Source: Carya illinoinensis (taxonomy: Eukaryota; Streptophyta; Magnoliopsida; Fagales; Juglandaceae). From it: a DNA stretch of 64,000 nucleotides. Each line of letters opens with the position of its first letter. Position 1 is the first letter of the stretch. The notes under the pieces are model-generated. The model made no database searches and was not told where the DNA came from. It was given only the letters and a program-made list of their open reading frames with translations. Positions 1 to 11,310 of this stretch are shown here, one piece after another. Location of the stretch: positions 18,662,394 to 18,726,393 of the forward strand of contig NC_056765.1 in the NCBI RefSeq assembly GCF_018687715.1, written 5' to 3'. Both the position numbers and the translations under genes were made by a program.

Positions 1-1482
1 GATAGTTGCCGCTACTTCCTTGATCATGTAATGGGACCTAGTAAGTTCTACCTACGCTAAAGTCACCTCCATCTTCTACGTTAGTAGTTTCTTTTCCCCT
101 TCAAAGAGACAGACTGATTAAAGATAATTAAAATGAAATGATCTTTAAGCCCAGAGTTTTGCATTTTGTAACCACCTCATGACGTGAGGCACAAACCTAA
201 AAAACTGGAGCTTCTCAAAAATGGGAACTTCAAAGATTACAAGCTAGAAGATGGGGAAGTTGCTGGATCTCATAATGAGCAAAGACCAATACAACCTCAA
301 ATGTTCCATCAACAAAGTCATAGTAGTTGAAGAAATGTAGTTGATTGAGTAAAAAACAACATTGATCTTACTTGAAACTAGGCACAGAGACACCCACATG
401 AAGACCCAACACCGAAGATCTACTAGTTTGCACCCAAGATCCACCCACGAACAAAGATGGACAAGAGACCCACCCACACAAATCGGAGAAATCTATGAGG
501 TACTGCAGTTCTTCTAGAACCAAATACAACAAAGAGCTTTTCTTTCTTCCAAACCCGGAGACGACAACGATGACACATACCTCTTCTTTCTTCTAGACCC
601 GAAGACCACGATGTAGAGCTCTTATGAAATCTTTCTTTTTCCTTTTTACCTATTTTGGTTTTGTTTTGTTTAAAAAAAAAAACAACTACTGATGTGTCAT
701 AGCCGATTCCCCAGCGATTTTGATTGCCCCAAGAAGAACTGTTACAGTCACAGTGCCTTAGATTTGTTCTCCTTCGTCATAAGCAGCTGAGACTGATTTC
801 CTCAAGTTCTCATGCTTCTTCATACTGCTGTTCCTTTTCGCAGACTCCCCCGTGACACCGAGACTGTATGTGATCTTCCTCTCATGCCCTGTCTCGTTCT
901 TCTTGCTCCTCAGCCTCTCGTTCCTTCTAGGCTTCTAGCATAGTGCTCCTAAAATCAACCCCTCTCAACATAATAAGTCCATGTTATTCCATCGAGGAAG
1001 TGGTGGGTTTCATAGAGTCCACTCTTCCAATGGTTTAAATGAATTGGTTCTTTGGAGATTAAGATAAGATAACATAAAATAATGCTTTAATTTGTAATCT
1101 TTCAGTGAGCAAATTTTGCATGTAAAGATGTTGAACTTTTCCTTCTTTTATTTTTTGGTTTTTATCTCTTTATTTCTTACTATGGAGTTCCAGAATAGAT
1201 GTATTTAAATATTAAATAAATAAATAAATAAAAATGGGTCGGATCTGAATATCCTTTTCTTCCAATCATTTTCGGATCTAGTAAAATGGTTAATTGGGTA
1301 ATTAAAATTCACAAGCTTTTGTTCGGGTTGGAATTCGCATGTTTCAGGTCAGGTAGGGTGAACAACCACTATTTAAAGGCCTTTACATTGCACACCATTA
1401 ATATGACATTATTTGATTTGTATGATTTAAATTTTAAAATTTATTTTTTAAATCAAATTATGCCACCTAAATAGCATATAGT
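1..1482. other. Non-coding DNA, no gene recognised
   Basis: I see no supported gene here. Short open frames exist on both strands, but none resembles a known family and all lie in AT-rich or pyrimidine-rich sequence. A short (AAAT)n microsatellite is at about 1213-1235 and a poly(A) run at about 671-681. The stretch could be a decayed LTR or ordinary intergenic DNA; I cannot tell which. Confidence 0.5.
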
Positions 1483-1490
1483 GTAAAAAT

Positions 1491-2053
1491 TAGGGGTGTA
1501 AAAAAAAAGGGGGGGGCCAAACCTATGGGTTGGGTCTGGTACTGATTTTATTTTTCTTAAAACTAGTCAAAATCGGTCCAGTTCCAGTTTTTTTTTCTAA
1601 CACCGGACTGGACCTGACCGGACCTATTCATATATATATATATATATATTAATTTTTTATATTGTATATAATTTTTATATATAATATATAATTATATATA
1701 AAATAGTTTTGTATTATCTGAAAATTACTAATTAATATAATATTAAATTTTAAAATATTATATCACTATAGTTTATTATATTAATAGTTATACTAATTGT
1801 ATATCATTATATATTATAATATACTACAATATATTATCACTATAGTATTATATATATAATATATATATAATATAGTATATTAAAATTGAAAAATCAGACC
1901 AGACCAAACCAAACCAGAAACCAGTAAAACTGGAATATCGGTTTAGGAGGGTAACCAATGTGTAATCGGTTTTGAAAAATACAAAACCTGTGCATATCGG
2001 TTTGGTTCTAAATTTTGTCCAAAACCGGATCGGACCAAACCTGTTACACCATA
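1491..2053. mobile_element. hAT-type MITE with 8-bp target duplication
   Basis: A 563-bp non-coding element. It begins TAGGGGTGTAA and ends GTTACACCATA, which are imperfect terminal inverted repeats (8 of 11). It is flanked by GTAAAAAT (1483-1490) and GTAAAAAC (2054-2061), an 8-bp target duplication with one mismatch, as expected for hAT transposition. The arms are rich in CGGTTTGG / CCAAACC type sequence in opposite orientation, and the core (about 1627-1875) is almost pure A/T. It encodes no transposase, so it would have moved in trans. Confidence 0.75.
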
Positions 2054-2061
2054 GTAAAAAC

Positions 2062-2691
2062 ATTCAAATAGAATTATTTAAACTTTTGACTTGCATAGCA
2101 AAAATAGAATGCTCAAAATCGGGAATAAGTTATAAAACATGGCAATTGAAAGAAAACAAAGAAAGTAAAAAGAACAAATTCAAAGAAATTGTAAGGAAAT
2201 AGAAAGCGTGGCCATGTGGAAGGTTGAAGAAGAGAATGAGAAATAAGTGTGACGGTAGCCTTAAAAAAAATTATAAAAATAAGTGTGAAAATAATATCCA
2301 CATTTTGCATTCTTATCTTTACAGTCTTTGTATGCATAAATCATGTCGCTTTCTCAACACCACATCGCATGGGTTCATCCTTATGTTTATAGTATGTGCA
2401 TATAGAAATAGATGAGTCAGAGTGCCCAAGTGCATGTTTGATTTAATAGATCAAACAAGGAAACATGAGAAATGGAGACTAACCTAGATTTGGCTACTAA
2501 GGTTATGAACACTAAGGGGTGGGTGTGTAGATATTGTAATTATGTAAGACAATGTTACAAAGTTACTTTTAAGAATTTTACAGTTTCGTTATGAATATTA
2601 TGGTATGGTTTACAAATATTTAAATTTGGGTTGTGAATTTTTTGAGAAAAATGTTAATTAAATGTTTAAATTCCGCTGAATTTACCTTTTA
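2062..2691. other. Non-coding gap between two MITEs
   Basis: AT-rich sequence with short open frames on both strands that match nothing I recognise. No repeat boundary, RNA gene or splice structure could be supported. Confidence 0.5.
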
Positions 2692-3062
2692 GGGGATGTT
2701 TGGAAGTAGTTTTCATCTCATCTCATCCAATCTTATTTCATTCTCAAATATCCCTCAAATGCAAAGTACACTCTCAAAATAATTATTACAACTTTTTTAA
2801 ACTAATCATTACAATTTTATTAAACTTTTAAACAAAAAATAAAAGAGAATTCAATTTTTTTAAAATTCCAAAATAAAAATAATATTAAAAAATAATATTA
2901 TAACAATATTTTAACTTTATAAGATTTTTTATTCAACTTTTTCTCTCTCATTTTCCAAAATCTCATAAAACATTAACTCAAATTATTTCACTATTATTCA
3001 CAAATTATTTTACTACTATTTACAAAATTCTCATCTCATATCACTTCCTAAACATTGACCCC
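2692..3062. mobile_element. MITE-like element with ATCTCATCTCAT arms
   Basis: A roughly 370-bp non-coding element. The left end, GGGGATGTTTGGAAGT, and the reverse complement of the right end, GGGGTCAATGTTTAGGAAGT, are similar imperfect inverted termini. Each is followed by the same kind of TCATCTCATCTCAT / GATATGAGATGAGA sequence. The centre is A/T-rich. No clear target duplication is visible, so the superfamily is open. I associate arms of this type with abundant short repeats in Fagales, a memory-based hint only. Confidence 0.5.
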
Positions 3063-3104
3063 TTGAAAACAAGCTAGTACACATATTTGTTAGATTGGAT
3101 CAAT

Positions 3105-3849
3105 AGTGCTCGACATCATCAAGAAAAGCAGGGTGACCACCAAGGACAACAGCAAATTGCAGCCCCGATGGGAAGGGCCCTACATATTACATGAACATTG
3201 GTGGGAGTATTGTTTCCGATTCATTGAGTTTGCATATAATTGGAGCGGTACTTTGGTGTAAAGAAGAGTTTAGGTGTATTGCATGAACACTTTTGGGAGT
3301 ATGGTTTGCCATTCATTGAGGTCGCATGTAATTTAAGTGATCATTTTGATATAAGGAAGACTTTATATTTGTTTCATAAACGTTTGTGGGAGTATCAATT
3401 TCCATTCATTAAATTGTTGCATGAACGTTTGCGAGAATATCATTTGTCATTATAGAGTTTGCATATAATAGGATCATGCATACTACTACTTTATATTGTC
3501 TTTTCGAAATTGTTTATGGTTTTAATCTATTTTTTCCTTTTGATTTAATGCATTTACCTATTGATGACAGAAGTAGCTTGGATGGATATTTCCAAATTCT
3601 TGATAAAATTAATGATACTTCATATCTAGTGGATCTTCCAGGTAAGTATCATGTGTTTGCTATTTTCAATGTTACTGATATTTTTCCCTTTGTTCCAGGT
3701 GAAGATTCGAGGTCGAATTCTTTTGAGGAGAGGGGGAATGATGGGCCCCAAGGTGGACCAAGTCTTAAGGATCAATTACAAGATTAAGAGCCACGAAGGT
3801 CTAAGGCGCAATGCAAGAATTAGTGCAATCCAATTGGGATGAAACTAGC
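3105..3849 (+). pseudogene. Rearranged fragment of a Ty3/gypsy integrase C-terminus
   Basis: Translated pieces resemble the end of a plant gypsy polyprotein: RWEGPY near 3165, then several copies of a WEYxxPFIExAYN-like integrase segment, then FEIVYGF and a block containing LDKINDTSYLVDLPG, FNVTDIFPF and FEERGNDG (about 3500-3750) typical of the integrase tail. The order is scrambled: the tail motif RWEGPY precedes integrase segments that should come first, and one integrase segment is repeated about four times (3190-3455). Stops and frame changes mean it is dead. The 3' LTR remnant follows in the same orientation. Confidence 0.65.
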
Positions 3850-4498
3850 AAGAGCCCAACACACATAACGGGCTTGAAAGAAGGAGAACCAGTTTTGATC
3901 CACTTGATCCAAGTTATGGAAGACACGACTTGGGTCTATTATTATTGAAGGCCTTGGACTTATTTATTTCATTAAAAGAGCTTATTTATTAGTTTAGAAT
4001 AAGTGGGCTTGAAGATGTCAACCCACACATATGTCTTATTTCTAATAAACGAGTGCTTATTTGGAAAGTTATTATTTTATGTGAACTAGGGTTTTAGAAG
4101 TTATTGTAGCATGGCACTATTCACGCTACAGTACCCATAACTCACTTAGGGTTTTGGAGGATTGTTTATTTAAATCAATTGTAGTCTCATTTGAGGGAAA
4201 AAAAATTATTGAAATTGATGAATTTTATTCATTGTGAGTTGAGTTTATCTCCTCTTGTTCTTGATTGAACGTTTGAACTTATTAAAGGTAAATCACAACC
4301 GTTGTAGCATTCCTAATTGTAATCCGGGTTCTTGAGACGGGTTCTTCAATGGGTCTAGATTTTAATATAATCTAAGTTCTTCAAATGGAATCTCAAAGGG
4401 TCTAGATTCTCTATCCATAGACTTGATTTTGACTTTCTTGGATTGGTTTTCCAATATTATTGTTGGGTCTCAAAGCGAGTCGATTGGGATTCACATCA
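3850..4498 (+). repeat. Decayed 3' LTR of a Ty3/gypsy element
   Basis: This AT-rich stretch directly follows the integrase tail and has the composition of a plant gypsy LTR. It contains a TAGCATGGCACTATTCACGC-type segment near 4108, repeated 'gggtctagatt' motifs, and ends TTCACATCA at 4498, where unrelated AT-rich tandem sequence begins. The left boundary is not defined, and I could not find a matching 5' LTR in the window, so this is the 3' end of a truncated copy. Confidence 0.5.
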
Positions 4499-4636
4499 GT
4501 CTATCAATAATATAGTTATAAAAAATAAATACTAATATATAGTTATTTTAATCACTATAACTAATACTAATGTATATACTAATACTAATAGTCTAATATA
4601 AACTGCAGTTATACTTATACTAATATAGTTATACTA
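4499..4636. repeat. AT-rich CTAATA-type tract, left part
   Basis: Low-complexity sequence built from irregular ACTAATA / TAATATAGTTATA units. A near-identical passage recurs at about 27483-27540 on the other side of LINE A, where the same tract continues for about 900 bp. The tract was probably the LINE's target and is split by it. Confidence 0.6.
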
Positions 4637-4860
4637 AGGATTTTCATTAGAGAGATAAGTCGGATCAAATATTGTGTATTTAGACTTTCGTTGACTTTTC
4701 TCTCTACGTTCTTGCATTCGTATTGGGCACTATAGCAACCATCAATGGCCCATTGGCCAATTTGGTGGCCATCTCTAGACTTCGTTCCTTTGCTGACAAG
4801 GTGATGGACTCTCTCTAGCCTCTCCTTGAGGTTTCGTTTCCTTTTAGGGCTCATAAAACA

Positions 4861-6190
4861 ATGGAGGGGGAGGTGTGTGTAATGTTTTCAAAAGATGAGA
4901 TTGATAGATCTACTGTCCCATTTCAATACTCTTTAGTTAAAATTCTTACGTCAAAGGCCATCTTTAGATGCCATTCGCTCGTATATTCAAACAAGATGGA
5001 GATTGATCAAACAACCTATGGTTTCGACGATGAAGAGGCTGAGAAACGTTTTCATTCGTTTGACATCGGAAGAAGATTTTGTGAAAGCCTTTGCACGAGA
5101 ATCATGTGAGATTGATGAGATTCCTTACCGTCCTTTCCACTAGAATACTGAGTTTCTTAAGGATCAAGAGCCGGTGAGGGTTTCGATATAGATTTTCTTG
5201 CCAGGGTTGCCGCTGAATTTTTTCATGAATCCTTTTTATGTAGCATTACGACACCTATTGGTTGTTTCCTCAAGAGAGATAATCCTACCAAGTGCACAAC
5301 TCGAACAAATGGGGCACTACTATGCATTGAGATGGATGTGTCTAAGGAACCGCTGAACGCTTTGTGGATTGGGACTCCTCAAATTCCTCAGAGTTTCCAA
5401 CAGAAGATTGAGTATGAAACGTTGCCAGCGTATTGCATGCATTGTCATGTTCAAGGCCATAACATTCGTACGTGTAATTGGAGTGGGAAATAGAGGGAGG
5501 AGGCGAAGAAGCAGAGGAAGGAGGTTCCAAAGGCAGATTCTATATGGAATCGTAAGGATCAATCTACGGGTAAACCAGAGGTGTTGTTAATTGGTGAGTC
5601 AAGTAAATGGTGGGAGCAGTTGTTAGGGGATCAAACTAAACCGATCAAATCTGAAAACACAGTGACCATGATAAAAGAAAAAATAGGCTCTCCAGAAATT
5701 TTGATGAAACTTTTAGGACCCAGGATGCAAAGTCTATACCTATTTATATTGAGACCGGCGTAGAAAATGATGGGGTTCTTGTTCAGAGTAGAGGATATTT
5801 GGAGAACAATATTCCAATAGGGATGGTGGATCAATGCCATGTTCACTCTATGGTGCAAGATCAATCGTTATAGAGGCCTATTTTTTATGCAGAGGGGCAT
5901 GAAAATGTGAGGATTGAAGAAACTGCCAATATGCAGATTGAAGTATCTTTTGAACCACAAATTGATCCGCAGGTGCTTGATGTGGAATATGGGCAGAGAC
6001 ATCTTAACGTAAGTTTAGTAAGGGAGGATGATTCTGAGGCCAAAACTTATTCAGATACAAAGACGGGTGAAAGATTGGATCATTTGGCAAAGGAAAAAAA
6101 TGGTTTTTTAGGATTTTGAGTTACAGCAAGAGAAAATTAGTAGTACCAAAGAAATCAAATTAAGGTGTTCCACCAGGGTTAAAAGCAAAC
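4861..6190 (+). pseudogene. LINE A ORF1, nucleic-acid-binding protein (broken)
   Basis: ORF1 of plant L1 elements encodes an RNA-binding protein with a DUF4283-like domain and a zinc knuckle. The first ATG (4861) opens a frame that is lost by about 5110. A segment reading SEEDFVKAFARES (about 5063-5106) in another frame resembles the DUF4283 region. A CX2CX4HX4C knuckle (CMHCHVQGHNIRTC) is encoded at 5434-5475. After it the reading frame changes several times, with a stretch 5907-6119 still open. ORF2 starts just downstream. Assignment rests on position, the knuckle and the DUF4283-like sequence. Confidence 0.65.
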
Positions 6191-7880
6191 CCTCTTGAGT
6201 TAATCTATGAATTATTCACAAATTCTTTGGAATGTTAGGGGTATTGGTACATCGAGGCGGCGTCTAAAGCTGTTAGTTTCTAAATTTCATCCTAAAATTT
6301 TTGTCATTGCGAAACCAATGTTGGATCAAGCTCAGATGCTAATATGGAAAGATACATTGAATATTGCAGATTGTTGTTCTAATGTTGCGGTTGGGGGTAA
6401 ATTGTGGATGTTTTGGTCACAGGATAGTTAGTTGACAATGTTGAGTATGGGTGATCAATATATTTCAGTCATGGTAAAGGAAAATATGAAAGAGATTTTT
6501 TTTTTCACTTTTGCTTATGCAAAGTGTTATTCTTAGGAGCATAAGAGGTTATGTGATAGTTTATTGGGTCTTAGCAATCAGTAGATTTCGTGGGTGGTGA
6601 TTGGTGATTGTAACATAATTAGGAATGATAATGAACAATGTGAGGGTAGGCCTAGACCGACAATTGCCATAGATGAATTTAATAACTGTATTGATGCCTG
6701 CAGTTTTTTGGAGATGCAATCAATTGGTCCAATATTTTCTTGGTGCCTTAGCAGAAGTTGGGAGAGATTAGATTGTGGATTTTTGAATGCTCTCGCTATG
6801 GAGGTATTTCAGGATGTTCATTTAAAATACTTAAACAGGTCTACGTCTGATCACACCTCAATGTTAGTTTTGTTGGAGAGCCCATTGGTGAAGTATGGTT
6901 TTCCGTCGTTTAAATTTCAGCTGATGTGTGTTAGAAAGATCAACATTGCTTAAACTTATGTTGAAATTAAAACATTTAAAGGTTGCATCGAGGGATTGGA
7001 ATAAAAATGTCTTTAAACGTACGGAAGTCCATATTGAAAATTTACAAAAAAGTATTAAGGGGCTAGAACGAGAGTTACAGGAAGGGTATTTAGAGGAAAT
7101 TGAAGCAGATTTAGTTGCTTCACAGGTTGAACTATTAGCTTGGATGGATCAAGAGGAGAAGAGAATTGCTCATCAGGTGAAACAAGGATTGGTGAAGTGT
7201 CGTTAGGTTTTTTTCATGCTATGCGAAGACAAAACTTGCTTATGGTTAGAGAAATGAAACTTGCGGATGGTTCTATGCTTTCGTCTCCAGAGGTAATACA
7301 TGATGGGGCTATTTCTCACTTTAAAATTTTTTTAGCAGAACGGGAACGACATTCTTTGCCTTCGTTGGAGGGACTGGTCCAAGATGTTATTATACCAATA
7401 GAAAATGAAGATTTATGTCTTGCGCCAAGTTCGAAGGAAATGTTTGGTGCTTTCCTTTCTATCCTTATAGATAGCAGTTCGGGGTTGGATGGTTCGGGTC
7501 AGGATTCTATCGTGCTTGTTGGCATATTGTTGGCAGCGATGTTGTGGAGGTTGTAACTGAATTTTTTCGAGGTATGGATTTTCCTGGGTTTTATACAGCC
7601 ACCTTTTTGGTTTTAATCCTAAAAGTTTCAACAAGTTCTGACTGATTAGTTTATGCTCAGTCTTTTACAAGGTGTGCTCCAAAATTTTGGTAAATCAGCT
7701 TTCCCCTTTGTTAAATAAAATACTTTCTCCTGAACAATGTGCTTTTATTCCAGGTCGCAGCATTTTTTAGAATATTAGTTTAACGCAAGAAATGATTCAT
7801 AGCATAAACAAATCATGCCATGGTGGAAATGTTATGTTGAAAATTGATATGGCCAAGGCTTATGATAGCATTGATTGGAA

Positions 7881-8088
7881 ATTTCTGATGCATGTGTTAC
7901 GGGGCTTTTGGATTCTCAGAATTTGTTTGTCGTCTTCTTAGACAATGAATTACTACTCATTGGTTTTCAGTGGTTATGAATAGGATTTCTGATGCATGTG
8001 TTACGGGGCTTTTGGATTCTCAGAATTTGTTTGTCGTCTTCTTAGACAATGAATTACTACTCATTGGTTTTCGGTGGTTATGAATAGG
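7881..8088 (+). repeat. 104-bp tandem duplication inside LINE A RT
   Basis: The block 7881-7984 is repeated immediately at 7985-8088; I see only one clear difference (CAGTGG versus CGGTGG). Because 104 is not a multiple of three, it shifts the RT frame. Confidence 0.9.
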
Positions 8089-9969
8089 ATTCCTAAAGGG
8101 TTCTTTAAAAGTGGGAGAGGGCTGAGGCAGGGTGATCGTTGTCACCGTACTTGTTTATTTTAGTTGAACAAATTTTTACTCGGATGATAAAGAGAGAAGT
8201 GGAATTGGGGAAGATCATGCTGTTTTCTCAGCCTCAAGGTACACTAATTATTTCTCATCTACCATATGCGGATGACATTGTTTTGTTTTCTAATGGGGAA
8301 AAGCCTCAGTGCAAGCTATTATTAAAGTTTTGAAAGAATATGAAGAATGGGCTGGAAAAGTGGTAAATAAAAGAAAATCCTCAATTTTCTTCTCCAAACA
8401 TATCTCTGAAGGTAGGCATCATATGTTATTGCGGATAACAGGCTTTTCGGAAGGGGATTTTTCGTTTACATATCTAGGAGTGCCAATTGTTTCTGGAAGG
8501 TTGCATAGTTTGCATTTCGAAGATATGATTAACAAGATCAGAACTCATATTGATGGGTGGAAAGCTCGATTATTGTTGAATGATACTCAGCTTCTGTTAT
8601 TAAAACATGTGTTACAGAGTCTCCCGATTCACTGCCTTTCGGTGCTAAATGTTTCTAAACTTGTGTTTGAAAAATTCAGAAACTTATGAGTACTTTCTTT
8701 TGGGCCATAAAGGATGGAAAACCAAAAAAGAAATGGAAGGCGTGGAGTAGTATTTGTAGACCTGTTTTTTAGGGAGGTTTGGCTCTTTGAAATTTTCAAG
8801 ATGTGTAGAATTCTCTCCTTATGAAAATGGCCTGGAATCTGCTCCAAAGGTTATTGTTATGGGAAAAAGAATTTCGGCACAAATACGTTCGGATGAAGCA
8901 CATTTTTCTAGTTTCTATGATTAAAGGTTCGAATTTCTGGAAGAGGATAATGCAATCTCTTTCAAAAGTGTTGGATAATTCAAGATGGAAGGTGCGGGAT
9001 GGCAATCTCTCTTTTTGGAGGGATACCTGGTCTGATAATGGGCCCCTTTCTGCACAACAAGAGATGAGTGAGCTTCCAGATCTATTATTGAAGGACTATA
9101 AAACTGAGAGTGGATGAAATGTAGAGCTCTTTTCACGCTTAGTGGGGACGGAGAAAGTAGAGGAATATGTGGAACAATTGGGCTGTCTAAAATTGGGTAA
9201 AGATCTGTTGATATGGGTGCAAAATCTGAATGGGAAGTTCTCTACATGCAAGGCTTGGCAATGTATTTGGGTTAGATCTTTGGAACTCCCTTGGACGAAA
9301 TGGGAATCGCGTGACTATTCCTAAGAAGAATTCAATAACCATGTGGAAGGCTATGCTTGAATGCTTAGTTGTTGATGATAGGATTCGAAAAGTTGGCATT
9401 CAAGTAGCTTCAAGATGTGATTGTTATGCATCCGGTGCATATGAGGATATGAACCACTTTCTTGCCACAGGTGAATTTGCAGAGAAGATTTGGAGTATTT
9501 GCTCTACACGGTTGTGCATGAGGAATATGGCTAGGGTAAATTGGTGAGGATGAGTGGAATGTTGGCATCGTCGTGCTCGAGGGTCATCACAAAGGGGCCA
9601 ACTAATTGGTATTATTCCGGTGATGATTATTTGAAGATTATGGTGGCAACTGTGCAAGCAAGGATAGAAGGGGTTTTTGAATTTGTAACGTCGGTGTGGT
9701 GTTCTATACGACATTGTATCTCCTGAATTGCACTGAGGCTCAAGGTATCAAAACCCCTTTCTCGACGTGATGAAGAAATCTTGAATGGCTTGCAGTTGCC
9801 AATTAAAGCTTCGGTGCCTTTGGTCATGAAGCAGATACGTTGGTCAAGGCCAAAAACTGGTTGGTATAAATAAAATGTGGATGGCAGTTCATTTGGTAAT
9901 CCAAGTCTTTCGGGTGTGGGTGGTGTAATTAGAAATGATAAATGTGAGTTTATGTGCGGCTTTGCAAAC

Positions 9970-9974
9970 TTTAT
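9970..9974. repeat. Target-site duplication TTTAT (left; right copy 24480-24484)
   Basis: TTTAT directly precedes the copia 5' LTR and directly follows its 3' LTR (24480-24484). A 5-bp duplication is the usual integrase footprint of LTR retrotransposons and fixes both ends of the element. Confidence 0.9.
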
Positions 9975-11251
9975 TGTTGAACTCAAGGTTTCAAGTTTCA
10001 TGTGATTATAAATCTATACATGGATTTTGATGATAACAAATGAATTCAAAGAATAAAGGAGTTTCAAGCTCAAGTTGTTCGCACAATGGAATCAAGCACA
10101 TCAAAGAACCAAGTATGAGCAAGAAGGAAACAAGTTCACATTAAATTTATAGAGTAATATTGTAAATCTCTTAAAATTCGAAATTAGGATTAATGCTCAA
10201 AATTAATATTTTATCATAAAGCATTAAAATACATTTTCCACATGTGCATGAATATTTTTGAAAATTAAATTTGAAAATTTTGAAAGATGATTGATTGTCA
10301 TCTTTTGCATGTGCATGCCTTGATTAAAGGGTTGAACTTTGAAAATATTAAAGATGATTGATTGTCATCTTTCACATGTGCATGTTTTATTTGAATATTT
10401 TCAAAAGTGATTGATGCTTTTTTAGACTTATACAAAAAGTAAAAGATTAGGTTTGAATTTTTTGAAAAGGAAAATGTGCTCATTTTGTCATATGCCAAAA
10501 GTAAAAGATTAGGTTTGATTTTTTTGAAAAAGTGAATGATGTTGTCTTTGACAATTGAAAAAGAAGAACCTTTTATTTAAATTTTTTGAAAAAATTAATG
10601 ATGTTGTCTTTGACATGTGAATCTTTTTAAATTTGAATATGAAGTCTCATATGCCTATAAATAGATCATTTGAGAGCTTCACATTTACAACACCAAGAGC
10701 ATACAACATTCATTCAAAGCTTTCATTCTCTCTTCTCTAAGTATTGAGCATTAATCCTTATTTATTTTGAGAGATATAGTTTGCGCTATATTGTTCTTAT
10801 TTCACTCATTGAGGAGTGTTTTCTGATAACCTACCCACTATCAGCTTTTGTATCAGAGAAAGGGTGTGTATAACCCTTGTGCGTGTAGAAAGTATTCTAC
10901 ACAGGGAATAGTTGAATCACCACGTGTAAGGTGATTGCAAGTGTAGAGGGTGTTCTACACGGATCCTTTGTAGCGGTGTTGTTCAAAGGTGTAATAGGTT
11001 TCTATCTCCACCTGAAGGAGGTTGAATGGTGAATTTGGGAATCCTCAAGGGGTAGCTTGAGTCGAGGACGTAGGCAGTGGGGCCGAACCTCGTTAACATG
11101 CTGAGTTTGCTTCTCTCTTACCCTTATTCTTTATATTTATTGTTATTTCATATTTTGTTTATATTTTATATTACATATTTGATTTATAATTGTTATTTTT
11201 TTTAATACAACTCAATTCACCCCCCCTCTTGTGTTAGTCATCTGGGCAACA
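9975..11251 (+). repeat. Copia 5' LTR
   Basis: It starts TGTTGAAC after the TTTAT duplication and ends GGGCAACA, followed two bases later by the primer-binding site. It holds several copies of a 'gatgattgattgtcatctt' type motif, a TATA box at 10656-10663 and a TTTTGTATCAGAGAAAG segment near 10843. It has one 62-bp unit fewer than the 3' LTR. Confidence 0.92.
10656..10663 (+). promoter_or_regulatory. TATA box of the copia LTR promoter
   Basis: TATAAATA lies about two thirds of the way along the 5' LTR, followed by an ATTTACAACACC-type segment; the same box is at 23887-23894 in the 3' LTR. It is the likely start of the genomic RNA. Assignment is by consensus and position only. Confidence 0.6.
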
Positions 11252-11253
11252 AT

Positions 11254-11265
11254 TGGTATCAGAGC
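11254..11265 (+). other. Copia primer-binding site (initiator tRNA-Met)
   Basis: TGGTATCAGAGC, complementary to the 3' end of plant initiator tRNA-Met, lies two bases after the 5' LTR. It primes minus-strand cDNA synthesis. Confidence 0.93.
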
Positions 11266-11310
11266 TAAGAGCTCTATTATAAGATTAACTATCTTTTGAG
11301 TTAAGATCTT

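Larger units (their letters stand above)
6207..9974 (+). pseudogene. LINE A ORF2: endonuclease, RT, start of RNase H (broken)
   Basis: The frame opens with ILWNVRGIG, the N-terminal motif of apurinic-type endonucleases in plant L1 ORF2, and WVVIGDCNII near 6594 is the later GDFN-like motif. RT signatures follow: KIDMAKAYDSIDW near 7840, a GLRQGD block near 8118, and YADD at 8265-8276. RNase H begins at about 9876 with NVDGSS, whose Asp is a catalytic residue. The ORF is broken by stops, a 104-bp tandem duplication (7881-8088), and an apparent one-base loss just after GLRQGD. The RNase H domain continues at 24480 beyond the copia insertion. The gene encoded the nicking and copying enzyme for target-primed reverse transcription. 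Confidence 0.8.
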
